Shown: positions 53,452 through 63,903 of the stretch, piece after piece
Position numbering within the stretch: the stretch's first letter is position 1
Layout: each line of letters opens with the position of its first letter
The notes under the pieces: generated by a model
The model's database searches: none
Seen by the model: the letters and a program-made list of their open reading frames with translations, nothing else
Told to the model about the DNA's origin: nothing
Position numbers and translations under genes: made by a program
NCBI RefSeq assembly: GCF_001294335.1
Contig: NZ_LGKG01000162.1
Location: forward strand, 20,735 to 84,734
Direction of reading: 5' to 3'
Length of the DNA: 64,000 nucleotides
Source of the DNA: Streptomyces chattanoogensis
GTDB taxonomy: Bacteria; Actinomycetota; Actinomycetes; Streptomycetales; Streptomycetaceae

Positions 53452-54477
53452 CTACAGCACGCACTCCGCCTCGCCGTACCGCTCCGCGGGCACCGTCTTC
53501 AGGCTCTCCACGGCCTCGGCGAGCGGCACCAGCGTGATGTCCGTGCCGCGCAGCGCGGTCATCATCCCGAACTCGCCGCGGTGCGCGGCCTCGACGGCGT
53601 GCCAGCCGAAGCGGGTGGCCAGGACGCGGTCGTACGCGGTCGGGGTACCGCCGCGCTGGACATGGCCGAGGATGACCGGGCGGGCCTCCTTGCCGAGCCG
53701 CTGCTCCAGCTCGACGGACAGCTGGCGGGCGACACCGGCGAACCGCTCATGGCCGTAGATGTCCTTGCCGCCGACGTCGAAGGACATGGTGCCCTCGCGC
53801 GGCTTGGCGCCCTCGGCGACGACCACGATCGCGAACTTCTTGCCGGCCTCGAAGCGCGCGGAGACCCGCGCGGTGAGCTCGTCGATGTCGAAGGGCCGCT
53901 CCGGCACGACGATCGCGTGCGCACCGGCCGCCATGCCCGAGTGCAGCGCGATCCAGCCCGTGTGGCGGCCCATCACCTCGACGATCATCACCCGCTGGTG
54001 CGATTCGGCGGTGGTCTTGAGGCGGTCCAGCGCCTCGGTGGCGACGCCCACCGCCGTGTCGAAGCCGAAGGTCACGTCCGTGACCGCGATGTCGTTGTCG
54101 ATGGTCTTGGGTACGCCGACGATCGGCAGCCCGGCGTCCGACAGCAGCCGCGCCGCCTTCAGCGTGCCCTCGCCGCCGATCGGGATGATCGCGTCCAGGC
54201 CCAGCTCGGCGACATGGCCGCGGGCCCGCTCGACGCCGTCCCGCAGATGGGCGGGCTGCACCCGCGACGACCCGAGGATGGTGCCGCCGCGCGCCAGGAT
54301 GCCGCCGACGGCATCCAGGTCGAGCTTGCGGTAATCGCACTCCAGCAGGCCCTTCCAGCCATCGCGGAAGCCGATCACCTCATCGCCGTGATCGGCGGTG
54401 GCGCGGTGGACGACGGACCGGATGACGGCGTTCAGACCGGGGCAGTCGCCGCCGGAGGTGAGGACACCAATACGCAT
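53452..54477 (-). CDS. pfkA: 6-phosphofructokinase
   Basis: ATP-PFK-type enzyme of 341 residues that phosphorylates fructose 6-phosphate in glycolysis. LTSGGDCPGLNAVIRSVV at 6-23, IPIGGEGTLKAARLL near 99-113 (nucleotide region), the catalytic PKTIDNDI near 123-130 and VEVMGRHTGWIALHSGMAAG near 165-184 are present. The GGEGT and PKTIDND variants are usual for actinobacterial forms. ATG at 54477 gives MRIGVLTSGGD; an upstream ATG seven codons earlier is less likely. One of several Pfk copies expected in Streptomyces. Confidence 0.94.
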   Translation of the reverse strand: MRIGVLTSGGDCPGLNAVIRSVVHRATADHGDEVIGFRDGWKGLLECDYRKLDLDAVGGILARGGTILGSSRVQPAHLRDGVERARGHVAELGLDAIIPIGGEGTLKAARLLSDAGLPIVGVPKTIDNDIAVTDVTFGFDTAVGVATEALDRLKTTAESHQRVMIVEVMGRHTGWIALHSGMAAGAHAIVVPERPFDIDELTARVSARFEAGKKFAIVVVAEGAKPREGTMSFDVGGKDIYGHERFAGVARQLSVELEQRLGKEARPVILGHVQRGGTPTAYDRVLATRFGWHAVEAAHRGEFGMMTALRGTDITLVPLAEAVESLKTVPAERYGEAECVL

Positions 54478-54571
54478 TGCTCGAAAAACCCTTTGCAATT
54501 CAACCGGGGGCCCGGACCCCGTCGTCCGGTTGGATCCCGCTCACCCTACAAGCGCGGGGCCATGGGATACA

Positions 54572-54615
54572 CGTACGCCCGCAGTGCGGACTGCCGGTGC
54601 GACTGCGGGCGTACG
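54572..54615 (-). terminator. Hairpin after gatD
   Basis: CGTACGCCCGCAGT (54572-54585) pairs perfectly with 54602-54615 around a 16-nt loop. Between it and the gatD stop at 54654, the minus strand is a C/T-rich tract of repeated CCCCTTTC units. Confidence 0.7.
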
Positions 54616-54653
54616 AAAAGGGGTTGAAAGGGTGTTGAAAGGGGCGAAAGGGG

Positions 54654-55382
54654 TTAGGCGGGTGCGGTTGCCGCGGCGATCCGCTCCTGGCGCAGCGCCT
54701 CGTACCAGCGGTCGTCCACCGGGGGCAGCGCGTTGACATCCAGCGCCAGCTTGATCAGCAGGTCGGCGATGTGCGGGTTGCGGGCCATCACCGGACCGTG
54801 CATGTACGTACCGAAGACGGTGTCGTTGTACGCGCCCTCGTAGCCGTCGCCGACGCCGTTGCCCTTGCCGAAGCGCACCCTGGCGAACGGCTTGGCGGTC
54901 TGGCCCAGATGCGTCACGCCCTGGTGGTTCTCGAAACCGGTCAGCGGGGGCAGACCCAGCTTCGGGTCGATATCGGCCAGCACGTCGCCGACGCAGCGCT
55001 CACCCTCGCCGCGGGTGCTCACCACGTCCAGCAGCCCCAGGCCTTCCTGCTGCTTGCCGAGGTCGTTGATGAACTCATGGCCCAGGATCTGGTAGCCGGC
55101 GCACACCGAGAAGACGATCGCGCCGTTGGAGACCGCGCGGTGCAGACCGCCGTCGCGGATCAGCCGCTCGGCGGCCAGCCGCTGCGGCCGGTCCTCGCCG
55201 CCGCCGATCAGATAGATGTCGCCGGAGGTGGGAATGGCCTGGTCGGAGCGTACGTCCAGGCGCTGTACGTCCAGACCGCGCTGCCGCGCCCGCCGCTCCA
55301 CCACCAGCGCATTGCCCTGGTCGCCGTACGTGCTCAGCAGGTCCGGGTAGATCCACACCAGGCGCAGACTGTTGTCACTCAT
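54654..55382 (-). CDS. gatD: Lipid II glutaminyl amidotransferase subunit GatD
   Basis: Class I glutamine amidotransferase (CobB/CobQ-like) of 242 residues. The nucleophile Cys is in FSVCAGYQILGHEF near 91-104 and the catalytic His in YMHGPVMARNP near 193-203. It supplies ammonia to MurT, which amidates the D-Glu of lipid II to D-isoGln. ATG at 55382 gives MSDNSLRLVWIYPDLL, typical of GatD. It follows murT by 36 bp in the same operon. A hairpin closes the unit. Confidence 0.92.
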   Translation of the reverse strand: MSDNSLRLVWIYPDLLSTYGDQGNALVVERRARQRGLDVQRLDVRSDQAIPTSGDIYLIGGGEDRPQRLAAERLIRDGGLHRAVSNGAIVFSVCAGYQILGHEFINDLGKQQEGLGLLDVVSTRGEGERCVGDVLADIDPKLGLPPLTGFENHQGVTHLGQTAKPFARVRFGKGNGVGDGYEGAYNDTVFGTYMHGPVMARNPHIADLLIKLALDVNALPPVDDRWYEALRQERIAAATAPA

Positions 55383-55418
55383 GCTTGCTCGTCCTTGTCC
55401 CGAGTCCGTGGATTCCAC

Positions 55419-56657
55419 TCAGTTGCCCACGCGGCGGCGCAGGTCCTGGAAGGCCGTGTAGTTGGCGATGACCTCGATCCGGCCGGGCGGGGCCATCTGC
55501 ACCGCCTCGTCGATGTTGTCGCACACCTGGAAGTCGAGTCCGGCGACCTCGAGGCGGACCGCCAGGTCCAGCTTGCGGTCCCCGAGGACGAAGATCGGGT
55601 GCCCGGCGAGCCGGGTGTAGTCGACGTCCCACAGCCAGGAGGTGTCGGTGCCGTCCGCGCCGCGGGCGTTCACCGACATGATCACCGGGGTCGGCGGCGG
55701 GTCGATCAGCGAGAATGTCTCCAGCCAGCCGGCCGGGTTCTTCGCCAGCAGCAGCCGCAGCTCCCGTTCCAGGAACGAGACCACGTCATAGCGTCCGGCC
55801 ACGGCCTGCACGCTGAACATCCGCTCCAGGGCGACCTGCGGCGGCACCCCGAAGGCGGCGGCGACCGCGGCCGACGTCGTTGCGTTCGCCTTGTTGGCAC
55901 GGCCCGGCAGCTGGAGCTTGATCGGCCAGGCGCTGCCGTGCGGGTCCAGTACGTGATCACCGGAGAGCGCCCAGCTGGGCGTCGGCCGGCGGAAACCGCA
56001 CTCGCCGCAGAACCAGTCGTCGCCCGGCCGCTGCATCACGCCACCGCAGGACGGGCAGGACCAGGCGTCGTCCTTCCACTCCTGGCCCGCTGCGACCCAC
56101 ACCACATTCGCGGACGACGAGGCCGCCCAGACGATCAGCGGGTCGTCCGCATTGGCGATGATCAGCGCCTTGGAGCCGGCCAGGCCCTCGCGCCACTTCT
56201 CCGCCAGCATCCGGGTCTCCGCGGCGCGGTCGAGCTGGTCGCGCGAGAGGTTCAGCAGCGCTATGGCCTTCGGCGTGACATCCCGGGCCACCCCCGCCAG
56301 GTACTTCTCGTCGACCTCGATGACGCCGTACTTGGCGTCCGAGCCGCCGGCCAGCGCGGAGGTGATACCCGCCGGCATATTGGCGCCGAGCGCGTTGGAG
56401 ACCACCGGTCCGCTGGCCCGCAGTGCCTCGGCGATCAGCCGCGTGGTGGTCGTCTTGCCGTTGGTGGCGGACACCAGAACCACGTCCAGGTGCCGGGCCA
56501 GCCGGGCCAGCAGGTCGGGGTCGAGCTTCAGCGCCACCCGGCCACCGATCACCGATCCGCTGCCGCGGCCCGCCGCGCGCGATACCGCCGCCGCGGCCTT
56601 GCCTGCCGTCACGGCCAGCTTGGCCCGCGGCGACAGCGGCTCCGTGTTGCCTGCCAT
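55419..56657 (-). CDS. murT: Lipid II isoglutaminyl synthase subunit MurT
   Basis: Mur-ligase-like ATPase of 412 residues, partner of GatD. The ATP loop SATNGKTTTTRLIAEAL is near 63-79; a zinc ribbon with CPSCGG and CGECG near 202-225 interrupts the central domain, as in the characterised MurT; DUF1727 forms the C-terminus (PTPVIMSVNARGADGTDTSW near 318). It activates the gamma-carboxylate of D-Glu in lipid II. ATG at 56657 is used because the longer frame is Arg/Gly-rich. Heads the murT-gatD operon. Confidence 0.93.
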   Translation of the reverse strand: MAGNTEPLSPRAKLAVTAGKAAAAVSRAAGRGSGSVIGGRVALKLDPDLLARLARHLDVVLVSATNGKTTTTRLIAEALRASGPVVSNALGANMPAGITSALAGGSDAKYGVIEVDEKYLAGVARDVTPKAIALLNLSRDQLDRAAETRMLAEKWREGLAGSKALIIANADDPLIVWAASSSANVVWVAAGQEWKDDAWSCPSCGGVMQRPGDDWFCGECGFRRPTPSWALSGDHVLDPHGSAWPIKLQLPGRANKANATTSAAVAAAFGVPPQVALERMFSVQAVAGRYDVVSFLERELRLLLAKNPAGWLETFSLIDPPPTPVIMSVNARGADGTDTSWLWDVDYTRLAGHPIFVLGDRKLDLAVRLEVAGLDFQVCDNIDEAVQMAPPGRIEVIANYTAFQDLRRRVGN

Positions 56658-56857
56658 CGTCCTTGATCCTCCTTGCATCCGGCGCCCGCCTGCCGCGTGG
56701 CCGCCGGGGGAACGCCTCCTCCGCAACCGACGACCGGCCGGAGGCTTCGGTCGGGGATCAGCCTATCGAGATCCGGCCGTGGGCCCGAACCCCGCCACCC
56801 GTGCGACGACATCCGGTGTGACCGGGGAGGCTTCCCGATCACCGTACGCTGGACGCC

Positions 56858-57424
56858 ATGCGCACCCGTACGATCCCCGGCAGCACCGGCCGCCCGCGCC
56901 CGATGCGCCTCCTCGGCGACCCGGCCCTGACCATGCCCTGTCAGGAGGTCACCGCCTTCGACGGTGAGCTCGCCCGGCTGATCGAGGACATGTACGCGAC
57001 AATGTACGCGGCCCACGGCGTCGGCCTCGCCGCGAACCAGATCGGCGTCCCGCTCCGGGTGTTCGTCTACGACTGCCCCGACGACGAGGACCGCCGCCAC
57101 CTCGGTCATCTCGTCAACCCCCGGCTCGTCGAGGCCGACGGCCCGGTCGTCCGCGGACCCGAGGGCTGTCTGTCGCTGCCTGGTATCGAGGCCGGTACGC
57201 CGCGCCACGACCACGCCGTCGTGGAAGGGTTCAGCGCGACCGGCGAGCCGCGGACCGTCACCGGCACCGGCTTCTTCGCCCGCTGCCTCCAGCACGAGTG
57301 CGACCACCTCGACGGCGGCCTGTACGTCGACCACCTCACCGGACTGAGGCGACGACGGGCCCTGCGCGCGGCCGCCCGCGCGCCATGGGCCGACCACGGC
57401 GAAGTCCGGCCGCCGCATTCCTGA
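56858..57424 (+). CDS. def: Peptide deformylase
   Basis: Metal-dependent hydrolase of 188 residues that removes the formyl group from nascent proteins. All three motifs are intact: GVGLAANQIG near 54-63, EGCLSLPG near 102-109 with the metal-binding Cys, and QHECDHLDG near 147-155 with the His ligands and catalytic Glu. The N-terminal MRTRTIPGSTGRPRPMR is longer than in short forms, and Met16 is an alternative start. Streptomyces carry several def copies. Divergent from murT; its downstream gap holds the second copy of the dispersed hairpin repeat. Confidence 0.93.
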   Translation: MRTRTIPGSTGRPRPMRLLGDPALTMPCQEVTAFDGELARLIEDMYATMYAAHGVGLAANQIGVPLRVFVYDCPDDEDRRHLGHLVNPRLVEADGPVVRGPEGCLSLPGIEAGTPRHDHAVVEGFSATGEPRTVTGTGFFARCLQHECDHLDGGLYVDHLTGLRRRRALRAAARAPWADHGEVRPPHS

Positions 57425-57550
57425 CCTGACGGCCGCCGGATTCCCGGGCCGGTTGCGGGGCGGGCGATCGGCTTGCCGCGGGCGCCCGGCCGACACCGGC
57501 GAGCGGCGGGAATGCCCGGCCCGCCCCACCGTGTTGTGGACCCGCAGGGG

Positions 57551-57600
57551 GCCCACGCATCCCCTAGGGGATCTGTTCGAACGCCCCCCAGGGGCCGGTG
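57551..57600. repeat. Second copy of the dispersed hairpin repeat
   Basis: Bases 57557-57579 are an exact inverted copy of 17713-17735 (including ATCCCCTAGGGGAT). Flanking bases are similar but the partner arm (CCCCCCAGGGGCC, about 57584-57596) is degenerate. Again it lies between two convergent genes, def and TetR, and may terminate both. Confidence 0.8.
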
Positions 57601-57616
57601 ACCGCCAGGGCGCCGC

Positions 57617-58264
57617 TCAGAATCCGGGGCCGCCCGCGAGGTCCTTGACGGTGGCGAGCTGTCCCCACAGCAGATCCGTCAGATGCTGCACCAACTTCTC
57701 GCGGGAGCAGGGGCGTTCCCGCAGCCACCAGTCGCCGGCCGCGTGCATCATGCCGACGATGCCGTGCCCCCACACCCGCGCCCGTTCCTCGCCGTCGGGT
57801 CCCAGCTCCAGCCGGTCGGCGATCACCTTGGCGAGCTCCTCGCCGAGCCGGCGCAGCAGCGGGGCGGAGTGCCGTCCCACATCGAAGCCCGCCTCACTCT
57901 GGCTCTGCTCGTCGGAGGGGTGCATCAGGAAACGGTAGACCTGCGGCCGGGTCTCGATCGCGACCAGATAGGCGTCGAGGGTGGCCTCGACCCGGTCGCG
58001 GCGCAGGACCGGGGCGTCCAGCGCGGTGCGCAGATTGTCCAGCAGAGCGTCGGTGTGCCGGACGGCCAGCGCGCGGTAGAGCCCGCCCTTGTCGCCGAAG
58101 TGCCGGTAGAGGATCGGCTTGGTGATGCCGGCCTCGGCGGCGATGGCGTTCATCGACGCGTCCGGGCCGTCGCGCAGCACAATCCGCTCCGCGGCCTCCA
58201 GCAGCTCCCGCCGTCTGCGTTCGGTCGCCGTCTGCCGACGGCCGCTGTCCTGTGTGTTTTCCAT
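57617..58264 (-). CDS. TetR-family transcriptional regulator
   Basis: Regulator of 215 residues. The DNA-binding domain is at about 12-62 (RRRELLEAAERIVLRDGPDA, SMNAIAAEAGITKPILYRHF). The ligand domain includes FLMHPSDEQSQSEAGFDVGR near 108-127, a TetR_C form common in regulators of fatty-acid or acyl-CoA genes. It is divergent from an acyl-CoA dehydrogenase across 172 bp that hold two symmetric sites, so it probably represses that gene and itself until an acyl-CoA binds. ATG at 58264; the frame upstream lacks start features. Confidence 0.9.
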   Translation of the reverse strand: MENTQDSGRRQTATERRRRELLEAAERIVLRDGPDASMNAIAAEAGITKPILYRHFGDKGGLYRALAVRHTDALLDNLRTALDAPVLRRDRVEATLDAYLVAIETRPQVYRFLMHPSDEQSQSEAGFDVGRHSAPLLRRLGEELAKVIADRLELGPDGEERARVWGHGIVGMMHAAGDWWLRERPCSREKLVQHLTDLLWGQLATVKDLAGGPGF

Positions 58265-58346
58265 GGTCGTGCTCCCACCCTCGTGACTCCGTGGCGCTCG
58301 CGCAACGTAACACCCGAACTCCACGGCGAATTCGAACCCCGGGGAG

Positions 58347-58395
58347 TTGACATCCCTTACTGATGAGTAACAGACTCGGCGTTACCGCAAGTAAC
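58347..58395 (+). promoter_or_regulatory. Promoter and paired TetR operator candidates before the acyl-CoA dehydrogenase
   Basis: A consensus -35 TTGACA is at 58347-58352. Just downstream are two symmetric elements: TTACT-N4-AGTAA (58357-58370) and GTTAC-N5-GTAAC (58381-58395). They share a GTAACA half-site 24 bp apart. The -10 would fall inside the first element, so binding should block transcription. Confidence 0.6.
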
Positions 58396-58436
58396 ATGCG
58401 AGAGATCGCAGCACAGACCGCAGTGCAGGAGGGGTC

Positions 58437-59663
58437 ATGGCCGAGTTCACCATGGAGCTCAACGACGAACAGCGGGAAGTCCGCGACTGGATTCACGGTT
58501 TCGCCGCGGACGTCATGCGCCCCGCCGCCGCCGAGTGGGACGAGCGCGAGGAGACCCCCTGGCCGGTCATCCAGGAGGCCGCCAAGATCGGCCTGTATTC
58601 TCTGGACTTCTACGCGCAGCAGTTCTTCGACCCCACGGGCCTGGGCATCCCGATGGCGATGGAAGAGCTGTTCTGGGGCGACGCCGGTATCGCCCTGTCG
58701 ATCGTGGGCACTGGCCTCGCCGCCGTCGGCGTGCTCGCCAACGGCACCGAGGAGCAGATCGGCACCTGGGTCCCGCAGATGTACGGCGACGCCGATGACG
58801 TCAAGGTCGCCGCCTTCTGCTCCTCCGAGCCGGACGCCGGATCGGACGTCGCCTCGATGCGCACCCGCGCGGTCTACGACGAGGCCAAGGACGAGTGGGT
58901 GCTCAACGGCACCAAGACCTGGGCCACCAACGGCGGCATCGCCAACGTCCACGTCGTCGTCGCGGTCGTCGACCCCGAGCTGGGCTCCAAGGGGCATGCC
59001 TCCTTCATCGTTCCCCCGAACACCCCCGGTCTGTCCCAGGGCCAGAAGTTCAAAAAGCACGGCATCCGCGCCTCGCACACCGCCGAGGTCGTCCTCGAGA
59101 ACGTCCGGGTCCCCGGCCATTGCCTGCTCGGCGGCAAGGAGAAGCTCGACGAGCGCCTGGCCCGCGCCCGGGAGAAGGCCAAGGCCGGTGGCGAGCGGGT
59201 GAAGAATGCCGCGATGGCCACGTTCGAGGCGTCCCGCCCGGCGGTCGGCGCGATGGCGGTCGGTACGGCACGCGCCGCGTACGAAGAGGCCCTGGAGTAC
59301 GCCAGGACCCGCGAGCAGTTCGGCCGCCCGATCATCGACAACCAGGGCGTCGCCTTCCAGCTGGCCGATATGCGCACCCAGATCGACGCCGCCCGTCTCC
59401 TGGTCTGGCGCGCCTCCTGGATGGCGGTGGCCGGCAAGCCCTTCACCTCTGCCGAGGGCTCCATGTCCAAGCTCTTCGCCAGCGAGGTCGCCAAGAAGGT
59501 CACCGCCCAGGCCGTACAGATCCTCGGCGGCAACGGTTTCACCCGCGAATACCCGGTGGAGCGGATGCACCGCGACGCCGCGATCTACACCATTTTCGAA
59601 GGCACGAGCGAGATCCAGCGGCTGGTGATCGCCCGGACGCTGTCGGGGATGCCGATCCGATAG
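58437..59663 (+). CDS. Acyl-CoA dehydrogenase
   Basis: FAD-dependent dehydrogenase of 408 residues. FCSSEPDAGSDVASMRTRAV near 127-146 and WATNGGIANVHVVVAVVD near 161-178 form the flavin/substrate region; EYARTREQFGRPIIDNQGVA near 283-302 is the helical domain; the catalytic Glu is in YTIFEGTSEIQRLVIAR near 382-398. It introduces the alpha-beta double bond in acyl-CoA. Its size and the Glu near the C-terminus fit short/medium-chain enzymes. Controlled, by position, by the divergent TetR. A hairpin follows. Confidence 0.94.
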   Translation: MAEFTMELNDEQREVRDWIHGFAADVMRPAAAEWDEREETPWPVIQEAAKIGLYSLDFYAQQFFDPTGLGIPMAMEELFWGDAGIALSIVGTGLAAVGVLANGTEEQIGTWVPQMYGDADDVKVAAFCSSEPDAGSDVASMRTRAVYDEAKDEWVLNGTKTWATNGGIANVHVVVAVVDPELGSKGHASFIVPPNTPGLSQGQKFKKHGIRASHTAEVVLENVRVPGHCLLGGKEKLDERLARAREKAKAGGERVKNAAMATFEASRPAVGAMAVGTARAAYEEALEYARTREQFGRPIIDNQGVAFQLADMRTQIDAARLLVWRASWMAVAGKPFTSAEGSMSKLFASEVAKKVTAQAVQILGGNGFTREYPVERMHRDAAIYTIFEGTSEIQRLVIARTLSGMPIR

Positions 59664-59710
59664 GGCCTTGTCCCGGTAGAACGCGCTGAGGTCCGCAGTG
59701 TGGAGAGAAG

Positions 59711-59734
59711 GCCCCACCCGTGGCCGGGTGGGGC
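59711..59734 (+). terminator. Hairpin after the acyl-CoA dehydrogenase gene
   Basis: GCCCCACCC (59711-59719) pairs with GGGTGGGGC (59726-59734), 6-nt loop, 48 bp past the stop and followed by TTC. Confidence 0.75.
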
Positions 59735-59816
59735 TTCGGCGCTGTGCGGCGGCGCGGCTTTGGACGCGCGGGTTCGCTCGGGCTGCCGGGGCTGCCGGCC
59801 TGGTGGGGCCGGTTCC

Positions 59817-60692
59817 TCACTTGAGGGCGACCCCTACGGGAGCGTCCTCGACGGGGATGGTGGCCGTGATCGTATTGGTGTCGGTGTCGATCACCGACAC
59901 GGCGTCCCAGTTCTCGTCGGTGACGTAGGCGCGGCGTCCGGCGGGGTCCACGGCCACCCCGCCAGGGCCGTCGCCGGCCGGGATGGTGGCGGTGACCGTG
60001 GTGGTGTCGGTGTCGATCACCGAGAGGGTGTCCGCGTCGAAGTTGGTGACGTAGGCGCGGGCCCGGGTCGTGTCCACCGCCACGAACACCGGGAAGTCGC
60101 CGGCGGGCACGGTGCCGATGACCGTGTTGGTGTCGGTGTTGAACACCGACACGGCCTCCGAGCCGACGAGGGGGACATAGGCGCGGGCCCGGGGCCCGTC
60201 CACCGCCACCCCGCTCGGCCGGTTGCCGACGGGGACGGTGGCGATCACGGCATTGGTGTTGGTGCTGAGTACGGACACGGTCGCCGAGTCGCCGTTGGTG
60301 ACGTAGGCGCGGGCCTGTGTCGGATGGACTGCCACGCAGACAGGTCTGTCGCCGACGGGGATCGTGGCGATGACCGTGTTGCTGCTGGTGTCGATGACCG
60401 ACACCGTGTCCGAGTCGGTGTTGGTGACGTAGGCGCGGGCCCCGGTCGGGCCCACCGCCACCGCGATCGGACTGTCGCCGACGGGGACGGTGGCGGTGAC
60501 CGTGTTGCTGTTTGTGCTGATCACCGACACGGTGTCCGAGAAGACATTGGCAACGTAGACGCGAGCCAGGCTCGGATTCGCCGCCACCCCGAAGGGGAAG
60601 CTGCCGACGGGGATCGTGGTGATGACGGTGTTGCTGCTGGTGTCGATGACCGATACGACGTTCGACATCGCGTTGGTCACGTACGCCCTCAC
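59817..60692 (-). CDS. YncE-like beta-propeller of seven 42-residue repeats
   Basis: The reading frame encodes seven consecutive repeats of 42 residues (last one 38), each of the form RAYVTN-x-DSDTVSVIDT-x-TNTV-ATIPVGD-P-GVAV-P. Seven repeats make one complete propeller. GTG at 60692 opens directly at repeat one (RAYVTNAMSNVVSVID) and is used here, but its Shine-Dalgarno match is weak. The frame stays open to 61025, with an Arg/Pro-rich N-terminus lacking a signal peptide, so true start and location in the cell are uncertain. Related proteins bind DNA or quinones, or act as surface adhesins; no specific role can be given. Confidence 0.7.
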   Translation of the reverse strand: MRAYVTNAMSNVVSVIDTSSNTVITTIPVGSFPFGVAANPSLARVYVANVFSDTVSVISTNSNTVTATVPVGDSPIAVAVGPTGARAYVTNTDSDTVSVIDTSSNTVIATIPVGDRPVCVAVHPTQARAYVTNGDSATVSVLSTNTNAVIATVPVGNRPSGVAVDGPRARAYVPLVGSEAVSVFNTDTNTVIGTVPAGDFPVFVAVDTTRARAYVTNFDADTLSVIDTDTTTVTATIPAGDGPGGVAVDPAGRRAYVTDENWDAVSVIDTDTNTITATIPVEDAPVGVALK

Positions 60693-61050
60693 GGCGCGGC
60701 CTGGAGGCCTGCCGGCCCTACGCGGCGTCGATGCCGCCTGGTCCGGAGGCTTTTGTCCGTACGGCCCTCCGGCGGCCGGAGGCGTTCGCGGGCGCAGGGG
60801 ACGGTGTGCGTCACCCTTCCATTCTTCGGTCCGTCGCCGGGTGCTGCCAGGGCGGTTCGGCCGGAAGGTTGATTCGACCGGGCGGCTGATCGGCCCGCCT
60901 TGTCGGTGTCGGGCCGGACGTTGGAGGCCGGGCGTCGGGCGTCGGAGGTCGGGCGTCGGGCCTCTGCGGGCCCCGGCCGAGGCTGTCGGAGGAAATGTCG
61001 TCCGCAGGCGTTGAGCCCCGCACACCGCCCGGCCCCGCCGAGCGGCGGGA
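60693..61050. other. GC-rich region upstream of the propeller gene
   Basis: No separate gene is supported. The minus frame of the propeller gene remains open through much of it, but with Arg/Pro-rich coding. Around 60929-60966 the plus strand has a degenerate tandem of GGGCGTCGG units. Confidence 0.5.
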
Positions 61051-61446
61051 TCAGGGTGTCGTGAAGAAGGCGCTCATGCCGTCGACGTCGGAGAGGTAAC
61101 TGTCGATGGCGGTGATACGTCCGTCGCGGGTGGTCAGCACGGTCGCGAGGTATTCGTCCAGCTGACGGCCGTCAGCGGCGGTCGCCCTGTTGCGGAGCGA
61201 GAGCGCGGCGCCACGCGCGCCGACAAGTATGTGCAGCAGCTCGGTGTGCAAGCCCTGGCCCGCGATGTGCCGGGCCCGGTGCACGACCGCGTCCGCCCCG
61301 TGGGCGGTGCCGGAGATGGTGCCGGTTCCCGGCATGGTCCAGGTGATCTCGTCCGCCAGCAGACCGCGCAGCGTCTCCCAGTCGCGGGCCTGGAATGCGG
61401 CGAGGAACCGTTCGGGGATGGTGGGGTCCGCGCTGTCCGGGGACAT
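61051..61446 (-). CDS. SnoaL-like nuclear transport factor 2 family protein
   Basis: Protein of 131 residues with the NTF2/SnoaL cone fold: IPERFLAAFQARDWETLRGL LADEITWTMPG near 10-40, ISGTAHGADAVVHRARHIAG near 44 and ITAIDSYLSDVDGMSAFF near the end. Such folds serve as cyclases, isomerases or binding proteins; the residue set seen here does not indicate which. ATG at 61446 has GGAG six nt upstream. The adjacent 550-bp gap leads to gcl on the other strand. Confidence 0.82.
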   Translation of the reverse strand: MSPDSADPTIPERFLAAFQARDWETLRGLLADEITWTMPGTGTISGTAHGADAVVHRARHIAGQGLHTELLHILVGARGAALSLRNRATAADGRQLDEYLATVLTTRDGRITAIDSYLSDVDGMSAFFTTP

Positions 61447-61846
61447 GGGTCTCCTGTTCCTTTGTTCCTTGCCGACGGCTGTCGGGGCTGCCGTCGGGTT
61501 GATCAAACCCACCTCGCCGACTTTAGGCGGTTCACCCTGGCGGCACGCACCGGCAGCCTGGTGCTCTCGCCACCCGGCAGCGCGGCGCCGGGCGGGCCGG
61601 GCCGACGTTTCGCTGATTCGGCCTCACTGACGCTTCGTCAGTTGTCCGGGATGTCAACGGAGTCGAGGCCCGGTTCCCCGGACCTTCGCGGCGGTGCGAG
61701 CGACGTCACCCTGGCGGCCGTCTCCCTCCCGGCCGTCGCATACGGCCCCTGAGCAGGCGCTCGTCAATCCTCCAGCCCTGCCCCGGATGGGTCGCCCGGG
61801 GCGCGGCTGTTCGTTCGCCGGCGAGTCATCCCGCGCCCGTATCCCC

Positions 61847-61875
61847 TTGACGAGCGGATCGACTCGCTCTACGTT
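61847..61875 (+). promoter_or_regulatory. gcl promoter
   Basis: TTGACG (61847-61852) and TACGTT (61870-61875) with a 17-bp spacer predict a start near 61882 and a 115-nt leader to gcl. Confidence 0.6.
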
Positions 61876-61877
61876 CC

Positions 61878-61914
61878 TTCCATAAAGCAAAACATTGATT
61901 CCATGATGCGGAAT
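61878..61914. promoter_or_regulatory. Operator candidate just downstream of the gcl promoter
   Basis: TTCCAT occurs at 61878-61883 and 61899-61904, 21 bp apart, and ATTCC-N7-GGAAT at 61898-61914 is an inverted repeat. The location at the start of the transcript fits a repressor; IclR-type regulators often control glyoxylate genes, but the identity is not shown. Confidence 0.45.
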
Positions 61915-61996
61915 TAAACAGCTTTCCGGTTCCTTCTGGTTCCCTCCGGCCCCTTCGCCGGAACATGCCCCTGACAGGTCGACGCAGGAGTACTCG

Positions 61997-63784
<1,788 letters not shown>

Positions 63785-63810
63785 GGCCGGAAGACCGGCC
63801 CGTGTGGTGT

Positions 63811-63840
63811 GCCGGGCGCGGCTTGACCCCCGCGCCCGGC
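63811..63840 (+). terminator. Hairpin between gcl and hyi
   Basis: GCCGGGCGCGG (63811-63821) pairs perfectly with 63830-63840 around an 8-nt loop, 27 bp after the gcl stop. As the next gene is in the same pathway, it may act as partial terminator or mRNA-stabilising element. Confidence 0.6.
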
Positions 63841-63903
63841 CTCGCCACCATCTCGTAAAAACAGAAACAAAAATCCGCTATCCGGAAGGGGCGCCTGACT
63901 CTC

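Larger units (their letters stand above)
61447..61996. other. Long divergent region between the SnoaL-like gene and gcl
   Basis: No gene is supported in these 550 bases. It contains a palindrome CTGACG-N3-CGTCAG at 61627-61641 and, close to gcl, a promoter and operator-like repeats described separately. The stretch 61875-61930 is much more AT-rich than its surroundings. Confidence 0.6.

Noticed and set aside
59700..60872. A 390-codon frame antisense to the propeller gene with its own periodic pattern
   Set aside because: The periodicity is the reverse complement of the 126-bp propeller repeats; no ribosome-binding site or family match.
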